DNA of 64,000 nt from Sphingomonas sp. HF-S4 (GTDB lineage Bacteria; Pseudomonadota; Alphaproteobacteria; Sphingomonadales; Sphingomonadaceae). How positions within the stretch are numbered: position 1 is the stretch's first letter; each line of letters starts with the position of its first letter. Positions 48,985 to 57,072 of this stretch are shown here, piece by piece. The position numbers were made by a program, and so were the translations under genes. The notes beneath the pieces are model-generated. The model was not told where the DNA came from, did no database searches, and saw only the letters and a list, made by a program, of their open reading frames with translations. The DNA lies in assembly GCF_032911445.1 (NCBI RefSeq), contig NZ_JAWJEJ010000001.1, forward strand, positions 1,984,001 to 2,048,000, in the 5' to 3' direction.

Positions 48985-49923
48985 TCAGTCGATCCGCTTG
49001 CGCTCGATCTTCCATTGGGGATCGGCGCACAGCGCGCAATCGGCGCCCGTGAACGTCTTGGCTGCCTGCGCATCGCCGCGCAGTTGCCATTCGAGCCATG
49101 CCGCCGCGAGCTTCCCCACCGGGCCGCCATTGGGCGCCCGGAACGTGCCGCCATGGCCGACATTCGAATTGGCGAGGAACACCGGCACCCGGTCGATCCG
49201 GCGCACATCGTCGGTGCCGTTGGGATAGGCGATGTCGCTCGGGCCGCCGAGCACGTACAGAACCGGCGTGTGCAGCGTGTCGAGCAGGCTCTTGTCGACG
49301 GTCAGGCCGGTGATCGGGTTGGAGCCGTCGGTGAAGACGCCGCTATTGTGGACCATCACCGTGCGGATGCGCGGGTCGGCCGCGAGCTGGAGTGCCTGGA
49401 GGCCGCCACAGCTATGCCCGCCCACCGCGACCATCGCCGGATCGATCCTGCCCTGGTAGCGGCTGCCGGCCCGGCCATTCTCCGCCAGCGCCCAGTCGAT
49501 CCCGGCGCGGACATCTTCCGCATTCGTCTGGATCTGGGGCAGCTTGCCGTCGGCCAGCGCCCTGGGCGGACGCGGCGCGGCAGTGCTGCCGGGGCCACTG
49601 CGGATGTCTCCCGGGGCGATGACGACATAGCCATAGGAGGCCAGCTGGGCGAGGTGATGCCGCGCGCTGGCGCCGTCAGCGGCGCATCCGCCATTGCCCC
49701 ACACCACCACGCCGAGCTTGCGCCCCGCGAGCGCATCGAGCGCGGCAGGGCGATAGACGACGTGCCGCGGCAGGCCGGGATCGACTTCCTTGATCGCGGC
49801 AAATGGTCCGTCGCCGCGCGATTCGGGCGACATGTCGGGTGGTGGCGGCACGCTCGCGGGAGGCGCCTGCTGCGCGAGCGCGGGCATCGATATCAGCGCG
49901 ACAAGGGCCAGGGTCAGGCGCAT
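48985..49923 (-). CDS. Secreted dienelactone-hydrolase/cutinase-like alpha/beta hydrolase
   Basis: This 312-residue protein has a signal peptide (MRLTLALVALISMPALAQQ), GVVVWGNGGCAADG (about residues 71-84) and the nucleophile elbow VGGHSCGGLQALQLAAD (Ser about 167). A late NVGHGGTF (about 254) supplies a His. The ATG used follows the signal peptide pattern; an in-frame ATG ten codons upstream gives a poor start. A near-consensus LacI site (49978-49991) lies just upstream. It is probably a periplasmic esterase of the LacI regulon. Confidence 0.8.
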   Translation of the reverse strand: MRLTLALVALISMPALAQQAPPASVPPPPDMSPESRGDGPFAAIKEVDPGLPRHVVYRPAALDALAGRKLGVVVWGNGGCAADGASARHHLAQLASYGYVVIAPGDIRSGPGSTAAPRPPRALADGKLPQIQTNAEDVRAGIDWALAENGRAGSRYQGRIDPAMVAVGGHSCGGLQALQLAADPRIRTVMVHNSGVFTDGSNPITGLTVDKSLLDTLHTPVLYVLGGPSDIAYPNGTDDVRRIDRVPVFLANSNVGHGGTFRAPNGGPVGKLAAAWLEWQLRGDAQAAKTFTGADCALCADPQWKIERKRID

Positions 49924-49977
49924 CGCATCCACTCTATTATTGCTATGTATCAAAACTAATCAGCGCCGGAGCGGCGA

Positions 49978-49991
49978 TGCAAGCCCTTTCA
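49978..49991. promoter_or_regulatory. LacI-type operator-like site upstream of the secreted hydrolase
   Basis: TGCAAGCCCTTTCA differs from TGNAANCGNTTNCA only at the central G (C here). It overlaps the last codon of lacI and is 55 bp before the leftward hydrolase start, where an operator for that gene would be expected. Confidence 0.45.
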
Positions 49992-50984
49992 TGCGCTTTC
50001 GCGGGCGATCACCCGGAATCCCACGTCGATGCGTGGCTCGACCGCCTCGCCCGCCGCGCGGGCGCGCAGCACTCGGATCACTTCGCGGGCGATATGCGAA
50101 CCATCGACGTCGACGCTTGTGATCGTCGGCCGCATGTCGCCCGCAAGGCGCAGGTTGCCGAAGCCGGTAACGGCGAGCTGGTCGGGGACGCGCATGCCGA
50201 CGGCCTGCGCCTCGACGATGAGCCCCTGGGCGATCCAGTCCGACCCGCACACGACGACATCGGGCATTTCTTCCAGGTCGCTCAATGCGCGGAAGCTCAG
50301 GCGCCCTTGACCGAAATGGCTGGGCACGTTGACTTCGAGCCGGGTCGGCTCGGGCCCGCCGTCGCGCAGCCAGCGCTCGACGAACCCGGTCGCGCGGCGC
50401 TCCGACCGCGTCGAGCGCGGCACCACCAGATGGGGCCGGCGATAGCCGCGGCCACGCAGGAAGCGCGCCATTTCCTCGCCCGCGGCACGGTGCGAGAAGC
50501 CGATCGCCACATCGATGGGATCATCGGGCAGGCCCCAGGTTTCGATCACGGTGACTGGATGCGCGCGCAGGCGCTCACGCGTCTCGGGATCCGAGACGAT
50601 GCCGGTCAGAATGATCGCATCGACCCGGCGGGCCAACGCCATATTAATCTCCGCGTCGAGCCGGTTGTTGTCCGAGCCGGTGAGCGCCAGCACGACGCTA
50701 TTCCCCTCCTCGGCGAGCTTCTCGATCATCGCTTCGACGGTGTCGTTGAACAGCGACTGGGCAATATCCGGCACCAATGCGGCAATCAGCCGCGAGCGGC
50801 TCCCCGCCAGCGCGCCCGCTGCCATGTTAGGCACATAGCCGGTCGCGGCGATCGCGCTTCGGATACGCTCGGCCGTCGCCGGCGCGACCACGTCCGGGTT
50901 GTTGACGAACCGCGAGACCGTGGCGGCAGATACCCCCGCCTGGAGGGCTACGTCGTCGAGGCGGGGTGCGCGGGGGGCGGACAT
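49989..50984 (-). CDS. LacI-family transcriptional regulator
   Basis: This 331-residue repressor has the N-terminal HTH LDDVALQAGVSAATVSRFVNN (about residues 9-29) and hinge-helix region ATGYVPNMAAGALAGSRSR (about 47-65), followed by a periplasmic-binding-protein-like effector domain (LIAALVPDIAQSLFNDTVEAM, VVVCGSDWIAQGLIVEAQ, VTGFGNLRLAGDMRPTITSV). It is divergent from the P450 gene and shares with it the perfect operator at 51028. Matching operators upstream of the PrpD/hydrolase pair and the second hydrolase define a local regulon. The effector is unknown. Confidence 0.92.
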   Translation of the reverse strand: MSAPRAPRLDDVALQAGVSAATVSRFVNNPDVVAPATAERIRSAIAATGYVPNMAAGALAGSRSRLIAALVPDIAQSLFNDTVEAMIEKLAEEGNSVVLALTGSDNNRLDAEINMALARRVDAIILTGIVSDPETRERLRAHPVTVIETWGLPDDPIDVAIGFSHRAAGEEMARFLRGRGYRRPHLVVPRSTRSERRATGFVERWLRDGGPEPTRLEVNVPSHFGQGRLSFRALSDLEEMPDVVVCGSDWIAQGLIVEAQAVGMRVPDQLAVTGFGNLRLAGDMRPTITSVDVDGSHIAREVIRVLRARAAGEAVEPRIDVGFRVIARESA

Positions 50985-51027
50985 GCCCCTCTATGCCGCA
51001 CGTGGGCCGGGGATGCAAAACAGCCCT

Positions 51028-51041
51028 TGCAAGCGCTTGCA
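51028..51041. promoter_or_regulatory. Perfect palindromic LacI-family operator
   Basis: TGCAAGCGCTTGCA is a perfect 14-bp palindrome matching the LacI/GalR consensus TGNAANCGNTTNCA. It lies in the 78-bp divergent region, 43 bp before the lacI start and 21 bp before the P450 ATG, ideal for autorepression and repression of the P450 operon. Confidence 0.85.
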
Positions 51042-51062
51042 TTGCGCAGTACCAAAATTGTT

Positions 51063-52238
51063 ATGTCCCATGACTTCAATCCAATCGTTCCGGAAACTTT
51101 CGATAGTCCGCACGCCGAATATGCGCGGCTGCGCGAACAATGTCCGGTCGCACATAGCGATGCCTGGGGAGGCTTCTGGGCGCTGATGAAGCATGCCGAT
51201 GTTGCCGCCGCGGCTGCCGATTGGCGGAATTTCACCACGGCGAAGCAGAACGTGATCCCCAAGGTCGCGTTCACCGGCCGCCGGCCGCCGCTCCACCTCG
51301 ATCCGCCCGAGCACACGCCCTATCGCCGCGCGCTGGCGCCGTTGCTCACCGAACGCCGCGTCGCGCGGCTCCAGCCGGTGATCCGCAGCGTATCGCGCGA
51401 TCTGCTCGCGGCGATGGTCGCGCGCGGCGGCGGCGATGTCGTCGCCGACTTTTCCGCGCACATGCCGATCGCCACCTTTGCGCACTGGATGAACCTGCCC
51501 CCCGCGGCGGTCGCCGAGCTCACTGCCGTCGGGCAGCGCTACAATATCGCGGTCCAATCGAACGACATGGACACGACCAAGGAATCGAGCCTGCTGCTCT
51601 ATGACATGGCGCGCGCGATCGTCGCCGACCGCCGGGCGATCCCGCTGCCCGAGGACGAGGACGCAACCAGCGCGTTGCTCGCCGCACGCGTCGATGGAGA
51701 ACCGCTGCCCGAGGAACTGATCATCGGCACGATCCGCCAGGTGCTGGTGGTCGGGATCATCGCGCCGAGCGTGATGATCGGATCGATCGCGGTCCATCTG
51801 TGCCGCGACCAGGCGCTGCAGGCCAAGTTGCGCGCCGAGCCTGCGCTGATCCCCGCCGCGATCGAGGAGTTCCTGCGGCTCTACACGCCCTATCGCGGGT
51901 TTGCGCGCACGCCGCTGCAGGATGTCACCATCGGCGGGCAGACCATCCCCGAAGGGGAGCCGATCGCACTGGTCTATGCCTCGGCGAACCGCGATGCCGA
52001 CGTCTTCGAATGCCCCAATGATTTCCGTATCGACCGGCCCAACATGAAGGAGTCGCTGGCATTCGGCCGCGGACCGCACGTCTGCGTCGGCGCCGCGCTG
52101 GCCCGGCTCGAGCTGCAGATCGCGCTGGAGGAATTGCTCGCCGCGGGGCCGTTCCACGCCGCCGGAGAACCGCGGCAGACGCGCTTCCCCGAAATCGGCG
52201 CACTGAGCGCGCCGATCGCATTCGAGGCCGCGGCATGA
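51063..52238 (+). CDS. Cytochrome P450
   Basis: This 391-residue soluble bacterial P450 has the haem-binding loop FGRGPHVCVGAALARLEL (Cys at about residue 344), ExxR in IEEFLRLYTPYRG (about 273), and HLDPPEHTPYRRAL in the B/C region (about 78-91). The I-helix reads VLVVGIIAPSVMIGS (about 222-236), where most P450s have A/G-G-x-D/E-T; the acid-alcohol pair is missing. The ATG at 51063 has no clear Shine-Dalgarno, and the LacI palindrome is 21 bp upstream. The stop overlaps the CapA ATG by 4 bp. Probably oxidises or O-demethylates an aromatic; substrate unknown. Confidence 0.9.
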   Translation: MSHDFNPIVPETFDSPHAEYARLREQCPVAHSDAWGGFWALMKHADVAAAAADWRNFTTAKQNVIPKVAFTGRRPPLHLDPPEHTPYRRALAPLLTERRVARLQPVIRSVSRDLLAAMVARGGGDVVADFSAHMPIATFAHWMNLPPAAVAELTAVGQRYNIAVQSNDMDTTKESSLLLYDMARAIVADRRAIPLPEDEDATSALLAARVDGEPLPEELIIGTIRQVLVVGIIAPSVMIGSIAVHLCRDQALQAKLRAEPALIPAAIEEFLRLYTPYRGFARTPLQDVTIGGQTIPEGEPIALVYASANRDADVFECPNDFRIDRPNMKESLAFGRGPHVCVGAALARLELQIALEELLAAGPFHAAGEPRQTRFPEIGALSAPIAFEAAA

Positions 52239-53356
52239 CGCAGGTGTTGCTCGCCGTCGGCGACCTCGCGATGGACCGCGAGGATTATGCCGAAAGCTTC
52301 GCGGCGACGCGCGACGTGCTCGCCGCCGCCGACATCACCTTCGGCCAGATCGAGACGAGCTTCGCCAGCAAGGGCGTGCGCCTGCCCCAGGCCCGCCACG
52401 CCGTGCTCGCCCGGCCCGATGGTGCGAATGCGCTCGCCGAGGCCGGCTTCGATGTGATCTCGATGGCGGGCAACCACGTGCTCGACTGGGGGAACGAGGC
52501 ATTCCACGAGACCAAGGCAAATCTCGAAGCCGCCGGCCTCAAGGTGGTCGGCGCGGGCGCCAACATCGTCGAGGCACGTGCGCCGGTGCGCTTCACGCTG
52601 GGCGACGGCACCACCGTCGCGATCCTGGCCTATTGCAGCATCCTGCCCCAGGCGTATTGGGCCGAGGAACGCCGCCCGGGCTGCGCGCCGATGCGCGCGC
52701 ACACGCTCTACGAGCAGATCGAGCACGACCAGCCCGGCACGCCGGCACGCGTCCACACCTTCCCGCATCGCGAGGATTTGGCGGCGATGGAAGCGGACAT
52801 CCGCGCCGCCAAGGCGCAAGCCGACGTGGTGGTCGTCTCGCACCATTGGGGCATCCACTTCGTCCGCGCGACGATCGCCGATTATCAGCGCGATGTCGCG
52901 CGCGCCGCGATCGCCGCAGGTGCCGATGCGATCCTGGGCGGTCACGCACATATCCTCAAGGGCTGCGAGATGATCGACGGCAGGCCGGTTTTCTATTCGC
53001 TCTGCAATTTCGCGACCGATCTGCGGATGGACCCGGTGCACGCCGCATCGAAGAGCTTCAACGAGATCCGCGTGCTCGCCGAGGAATGGGAGCCCGACTT
53101 CGAGAGCCTCTACAATTTCCCCAAAGCGTCGCGGCTGTCGATGGTCGCGCGGCTCGAGATCGCCGAGGGCCGCATCGTTCGATCGGGCTATCTGCCGCTC
53201 TACATCGATCGCGACGCCGTGCCGCGCTTCGTCGAGCCGGGCAGCGAGCGGTACCGCGAAGTCGTCGACTATATGACCGCCGTCACCGCCGAAGCCGGCC
53301 TCAACGCTCGCTATCGCGTCACCGATACGATGGTCGAACTGGAGCATGCCGCATGA
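52235..53356 (+). CDS. CapA-family metallophosphoesterase-like protein (copy 2)
   Basis: This 373-residue protein of the same fold as the copy at 36564 has AVGDLAMDREDY (about residues 7-18), GQIETSFASKG (about 37-47), MAGNHVLDWGNEAF (about 77-90), VVSHHWGIHFVRA (about 200-212) and LGGHAHILKGCEM (about 233-245). No signal peptide. It is coupled to P450 upstream and a membrane protein downstream by 4-bp overlaps. The recurrence of cytoplasmic CapA-like proteins in two TonB-receptor operons argues for a metabolic, not capsule, role; the reaction is unknown. Confidence 0.85.
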   Translation: MTQVLLAVGDLAMDREDYAESFAATRDVLAAADITFGQIETSFASKGVRLPQARHAVLARPDGANALAEAGFDVISMAGNHVLDWGNEAFHETKANLEAAGLKVVGAGANIVEARAPVRFTLGDGTTVAILAYCSILPQAYWAEERRPGCAPMRAHTLYEQIEHDQPGTPARVHTFPHREDLAAMEADIRAAKAQADVVVVSHHWGIHFVRATIADYQRDVARAAIAAGADAILGGHAHILKGCEMIDGRPVFYSLCNFATDLRMDPVHAASKSFNEIRVLAEEWEPDFESLYNFPKASRLSMVARLEIAEGRIVRSGYLPLYIDRDAVPRFVEPGSERYREVVDYMTAVTAEAGLNARYRVTDTMVELEHAA

Positions 53357-54381
53357 CCCGCGCGCGTAGCTTCCCGCTCGAAGGCTATGTCCTGCTCTAT
53401 CTGCTGGCGTACCTTCCCAACGTCATCATCACCAAGCTGGTGACGAGCACGCCGCATCCCGGGCTCGGCCGGCCGCTGACCGGGCTGGAGACGCTGCCGG
53501 CCTCGCTGATCATCAGCACGGTACTGACCTATCTGTTCATCTGGTGGTCGGGCTGGCATCGGGACGCGCACGGCGTGATGATCCTGGGGCGCCGCTTTCC
53601 GGTGCCGACGAAATATACGCTCCTCTCCGGCGTGGGCACGGCGCTGGTGCTGTTCACCGTGCCGCTATCCTTCACCTTCGAAGGCGTCAGCATCCCGTTC
53701 ATCCAGTTGCTGATGCGCGGCGACATCCTGCTGATTGCGCCGCTCGTCGACATCGCCTTCGGTCGCAAGGTGCGCTGGTGGAGCTGGATGGCGCTGGTTA
53801 TGGTGATGATCGCGCTGGCGATCACGCTCAGCGACCGCGGCGGCTTTCACTTGCCGCCGCTCGCGATCCTGACCGTCATTCTCTACACGATCGGCTACTT
53901 CATCCGGCTCGCCGTGATGACCAAGATCTCCAAGAACGGCGATCCGGCCTCGGTGCGCCGCTATTTCGTCGAGGAGAAGATCTTCGCCCTGCCGATGTCG
54001 GTGGCGATGCTCGCGGCGATTTCGGCAGCGGGTGTCGGCAGCCAGGCCGGCGCGCTCAGCTGGGGCTTCGTACACGTCTGGGCCGATCCGGTGATCCTCC
54101 CGCTGTTCGGCATCGGTGTGACGCTGACCATCGTGTCGGTATACGCGATCATCATCCTGCTCGATCCGCGCGAGAACGCCTATTGTGTGCCGCTGGAACG
54201 CGCGGCGAGCCTGATCGCCGGAGTCGGCGGCGCGCTGATCCTCGCCTGGGTCTGGGGCCTGCCGCAGCCCCGGCCGGCCGAACTGGTCGGCGCGGGAATC
54301 CTGATCGGCGCGATCACGCTGCTTTCGCTGGCGCCGCGCCTGTCGCGGCCGGTCGCCGCCGCACGGGCCGAAACGACCTGA
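53353..54381 (+). CDS. Multi-spanning membrane protein, possible DMT-like transporter
   Basis: This 342-residue very hydrophobic protein has about 10 TM segments (first at about 9-25, then 48-66, 85-105, 113-130, 137-155, 165-180, and four more in the C-terminal half). Charged residues in SFTFEGVSIPFIQLLMRGDI recall the first EMA-type repeat of drug/metabolite transporters, but I do not recognise a specific family. ATG overlaps the CapA stop by 4 bp. In an operon with a TonB receptor and tannase it probably moves the released compound across the inner membrane. Confidence 0.7.
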   Translation: MTRARSFPLEGYVLLYLLAYLPNVIITKLVTSTPHPGLGRPLTGLETLPASLIISTVLTYLFIWWSGWHRDAHGVMILGRRFPVPTKYTLLSGVGTALVLFTVPLSFTFEGVSIPFIQLLMRGDILLIAPLVDIAFGRKVRWWSWMALVMVMIALAITLSDRGGFHLPPLAILTVILYTIGYFIRLAVMTKISKNGDPASVRRYFVEEKIFALPMSVAMLAAISAAGVGSQAGALSWGFVHVWADPVILPLFGIGVTLTIVSVYAIIILLDPRENAYCVPLERAASLIAGVGGALILAWVWGLPQPRPAELVGAGILIGAITLLSLAPRLSRPVAAARAETT

Positions 54382-54438
54382 CATCATACGGGGGCCGAAC
54401 CGCGGGAAACGCGGGAGGCCGGGATTGGGAGAGAGATC

Positions 54439-57072
54439 ATGAAGAACAGGGTTGCAAAGACGCGTCTCGCCTATCTGGGCCGTGCTGCGACGGTGGCGCT
54501 GGCGATCGGCGTGGCGATGCCCGCCTTGGCGCAAGAAGTCCCGGTCGCGCCGGCCGAGGACACCGCGCAGAACGACGCGATCGTCGTCACCGGCAGCCGC
54601 ATCCGCGGGATCGAGCCGGTAGGCTCGAACGTCATCGCAATCGATCAGGATCGCATCCTCGCAGAGCCGGTGACTTCCACCAACGATCTGCTGCGCCGCG
54701 TGCCGCAGGTCGTCTCGCTGGGCGCCAATCGTGCGGGCGGCAGCGCCCAGAACGGCGCGGCGAATGCCACGCGCGGCGCCGGCATCAATCTGCGCGGCCT
54801 CAGCACCCAGGCGACGTTGCTGCTCTACGACGGCAAGCGCTTCCCACCGCAGGGCACCCAGGGGCAATTCACCGATCCGTCGGTCATTCCCTCGATCGCG
54901 CTCGGCCGGGTCGAAGTCGTCGCCGATGGCGCCTCGGCGATCTACGGCTCCGATGCGGTAGCCGGCGTGGTCAATTTCATCCTGCGCAAGGACATCAATG
55001 GCATCGAGACGCGGGCGCGCTACGGCTTCACCGACGCCGGCTATAACGAGAAGCAGTTCGCTGCGATCGCGGGCAAGACGTGGAGCGGCGGCCACCTCAC
55101 GATTGCCGGCGAATACACCCAGAACGACCCGCTTTACGGCGCCGCGCTCGATTTCTACCAGAACGATAACCGGCCCAATGGCGGCCGCGACCTGCGGAAC
55201 GCCAATTGCGCACCGGGCACGATCACTGCGGGCGGCGGCACGTATGCCATCCCCGCCAGCGGCGTCACGCCGGCGACGGCCGGCACGCTGGTCCGCGGCA
55301 CGCGCAACCTGTGCTTCTATGGCGGTGCCGAGCCGATCATCTCCGAGCAGGACCGGATCAGCGTCGTCGGCAGCTTCAGCCAGGACTTGGCGCCCGGATT
55401 GCGCGTGTTCGCCGACGGCTTCTATTCGCGGCGCGAAGGCGTGTTGACGATCGCACCCAACGTCAACGCGACGGTGACCAACGCGAATCCCTTCTACGTC
55501 AATCCGACCGGCGGCACCGGCCCGGTCACCGTCACCTATTCGCTGTTCCCCGACACCGGGCTGCTCGCCAACGACTATTACGGCACGTTCTGGAATGCGT
55601 CTGCCGGGGTCGAGGCCAAGCTGTTCGGCGACTTCGAAGCGACCTTCTATTACGCGCACGGCCAGTCCGAAGACGTCGCCGACCGACGCCGCTCGGGGAT
55701 CAATGCCGCCGCGCTGACCGCAGCGCTCGCCGATACCAACCCGGCGACTGCGCTCAATGTGTTCGGCGGCCGCAACAATCCCGCCACCCTCGCGCGGATC
55801 ACCGACAATCTGTTCATCATCACTGGGCGCACCAAGCTCGACGTGTTCAACCTTCAGGCCGACGGCTCGCTGTTCCAATTGCCGGGCGGCGCGGTGCGCA
55901 TCGCGGTGGGCGGCGAGCACCGCATCGAACACACCTATACCGACCTGATCACCGGCCAGGCGGCGACCCCGCGCAGCCTCAACGACGCGGGCACGCGCAA
56001 TGTCGATGCGGTGTTCGGCGAACTGTTCGTGCCGATCTTCGGCGCAGGCAACGCCGTTCCAGGACTGGAGCAATTGTCGCTCAGCCTGGCGCTGCGCCAC
56101 GAGAATTACAGCGACTTCGGCAGCACGACCAACCCCAAGATCGGCCTGACCTACAAGCCGGTGCAGGGCGTCACATTGCGCGGCAGCTATGGCACGTCGT
56201 TCCGCGCGCCGACCTTTGCCGAGGTGTCCACCGTCGCTGGCGGCGCCGGCCTCTATTTCGATACGCTGCCCGGGCCGACCGGCAACCTGACCGGGATCGG
56301 CATCGCGGGCGGCAATCCCGATTTGACGCCGGAAACCGCCACGACCTGGTCGTTCGGCGCCGAAATCGCGCCGATCGACGGGCTGAGCGCTAGTCTGACC
56401 TATTTCCGCATCGACTATACCGATCAGATTCAGGCATTGCGCGGCACGCCGGGGCTGCTCACCAATCCGATCTACGCGTCGTTCGTCCAGTTCAATCCGA
56501 CGCCGACGCAGGTCGATGCGCTGGTCAATTCGGGCCTGCCGATCAACGCGGCGATCAACAATTCGCTGGTCACCTTCATCGCCGACGGCCGCCGCCAGAA
56601 CCTGGGTACCTCTCTGATGCGCGGGCTCGATTTCTCGCTGCGCTACGACCGGGCGATCGGCGACGTCCGCCTCGACGCCGGAATCCAGGGCACCTATCTG
56701 CTCGACTACAAGTTCGAGGCCGTCCCGGGTTCGGGGCTCGTCGACGTGCGTGATTCGATCGGCATCGCCCAGCGCTATCGCCATCAGGCGGATATCGGAT
56801 TGTCCGCAGGCGGGCTGCGCGGTCGAGTCACCTGGAACCACCTGGCCGGCTATTACAATACGGGCGTAACCCCGCGCCAGCGCATCTCCAATTACGACAC
56901 GCTGGATTTCTATCTCGGCTACGAGGTCGACGAGCGGCTGACGCTCTCGGTCGACGTCCGCAACATGTTCGACGAGGATCCGCCCTATGTCGACATCGCG
57001 GGCGGTTATGATCCGCAGGCGGCGAACCCGGTCCCACGGCTGTTCTCGGTCACGGCGGCGGTGAAGTTCTGA
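54439..57072 (+). CDS. TonB-dependent outer-membrane receptor (VVTGSR class, copy 2)
   Basis: This 877-residue TBDR has a signal peptide ending near PALAQE (about residue 32), plug start DAIVVTGSRIRGIEPVGSNV (about 46-65), LRGLSTQATLLLYDGKRF (about 117-134), VEVVADGASAIYGSDAVAGVV (about 157-177) and terminal TAAVKF. It is a paralogue of the receptor at 37693 (shared CAPGTI-AGG-YAIP barrel segment and similar length). GGGAGAGAGATC before the ATG is a good ribosome-binding region. Its stop overlaps the tannase ATG. Likely imports a phenolic ester or glycoside fragment. Confidence 0.95.
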   Translation: MKNRVAKTRLAYLGRAATVALAIGVAMPALAQEVPVAPAEDTAQNDAIVVTGSRIRGIEPVGSNVIAIDQDRILAEPVTSTNDLLRRVPQVVSLGANRAGGSAQNGAANATRGAGINLRGLSTQATLLLYDGKRFPPQGTQGQFTDPSVIPSIALGRVEVVADGASAIYGSDAVAGVVNFILRKDINGIETRARYGFTDAGYNEKQFAAIAGKTWSGGHLTIAGEYTQNDPLYGAALDFYQNDNRPNGGRDLRNANCAPGTITAGGGTYAIPASGVTPATAGTLVRGTRNLCFYGGAEPIISEQDRISVVGSFSQDLAPGLRVFADGFYSRREGVLTIAPNVNATVTNANPFYVNPTGGTGPVTVTYSLFPDTGLLANDYYGTFWNASAGVEAKLFGDFEATFYYAHGQSEDVADRRRSGINAAALTAALADTNPATALNVFGGRNNPATLARITDNLFIITGRTKLDVFNLQADGSLFQLPGGAVRIAVGGEHRIEHTYTDLITGQAATPRSLNDAGTRNVDAVFGELFVPIFGAGNAVPGLEQLSLSLALRHENYSDFGSTTNPKIGLTYKPVQGVTLRGSYGTSFRAPTFAEVSTVAGGAGLYFDTLPGPTGNLTGIGIAGGNPDLTPETATTWSFGAEIAPIDGLSASLTYFRIDYTDQIQALRGTPGLLTNPIYASFVQFNPTPTQVDALVNSGLPINAAINNSLVTFIADGRRQNLGTSLMRGLDFSLRYDRAIGDVRLDAGIQGTYLLDYKFEAVPGSGLVDVRDSIGIAQRYRHQADIGLSAGGLRGRVTWNHLAGYYNTGVTPRQRISNYDTLDFYLGYEVDERLTLSVDVRNMFDEDPPYVDIAGGYDPQAANPVPRLFSVTAAVKF

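Noticed and set aside
53665..56841. Very long open frame on the minus strand (over 1000 codons) opposite the membrane protein and TonB receptor genes
   Set aside because: It is antisense to well-supported genes and its translation is Arg/Asp/Gly-rich without any recognisable domain; such shadows are common in high-GC DNA.
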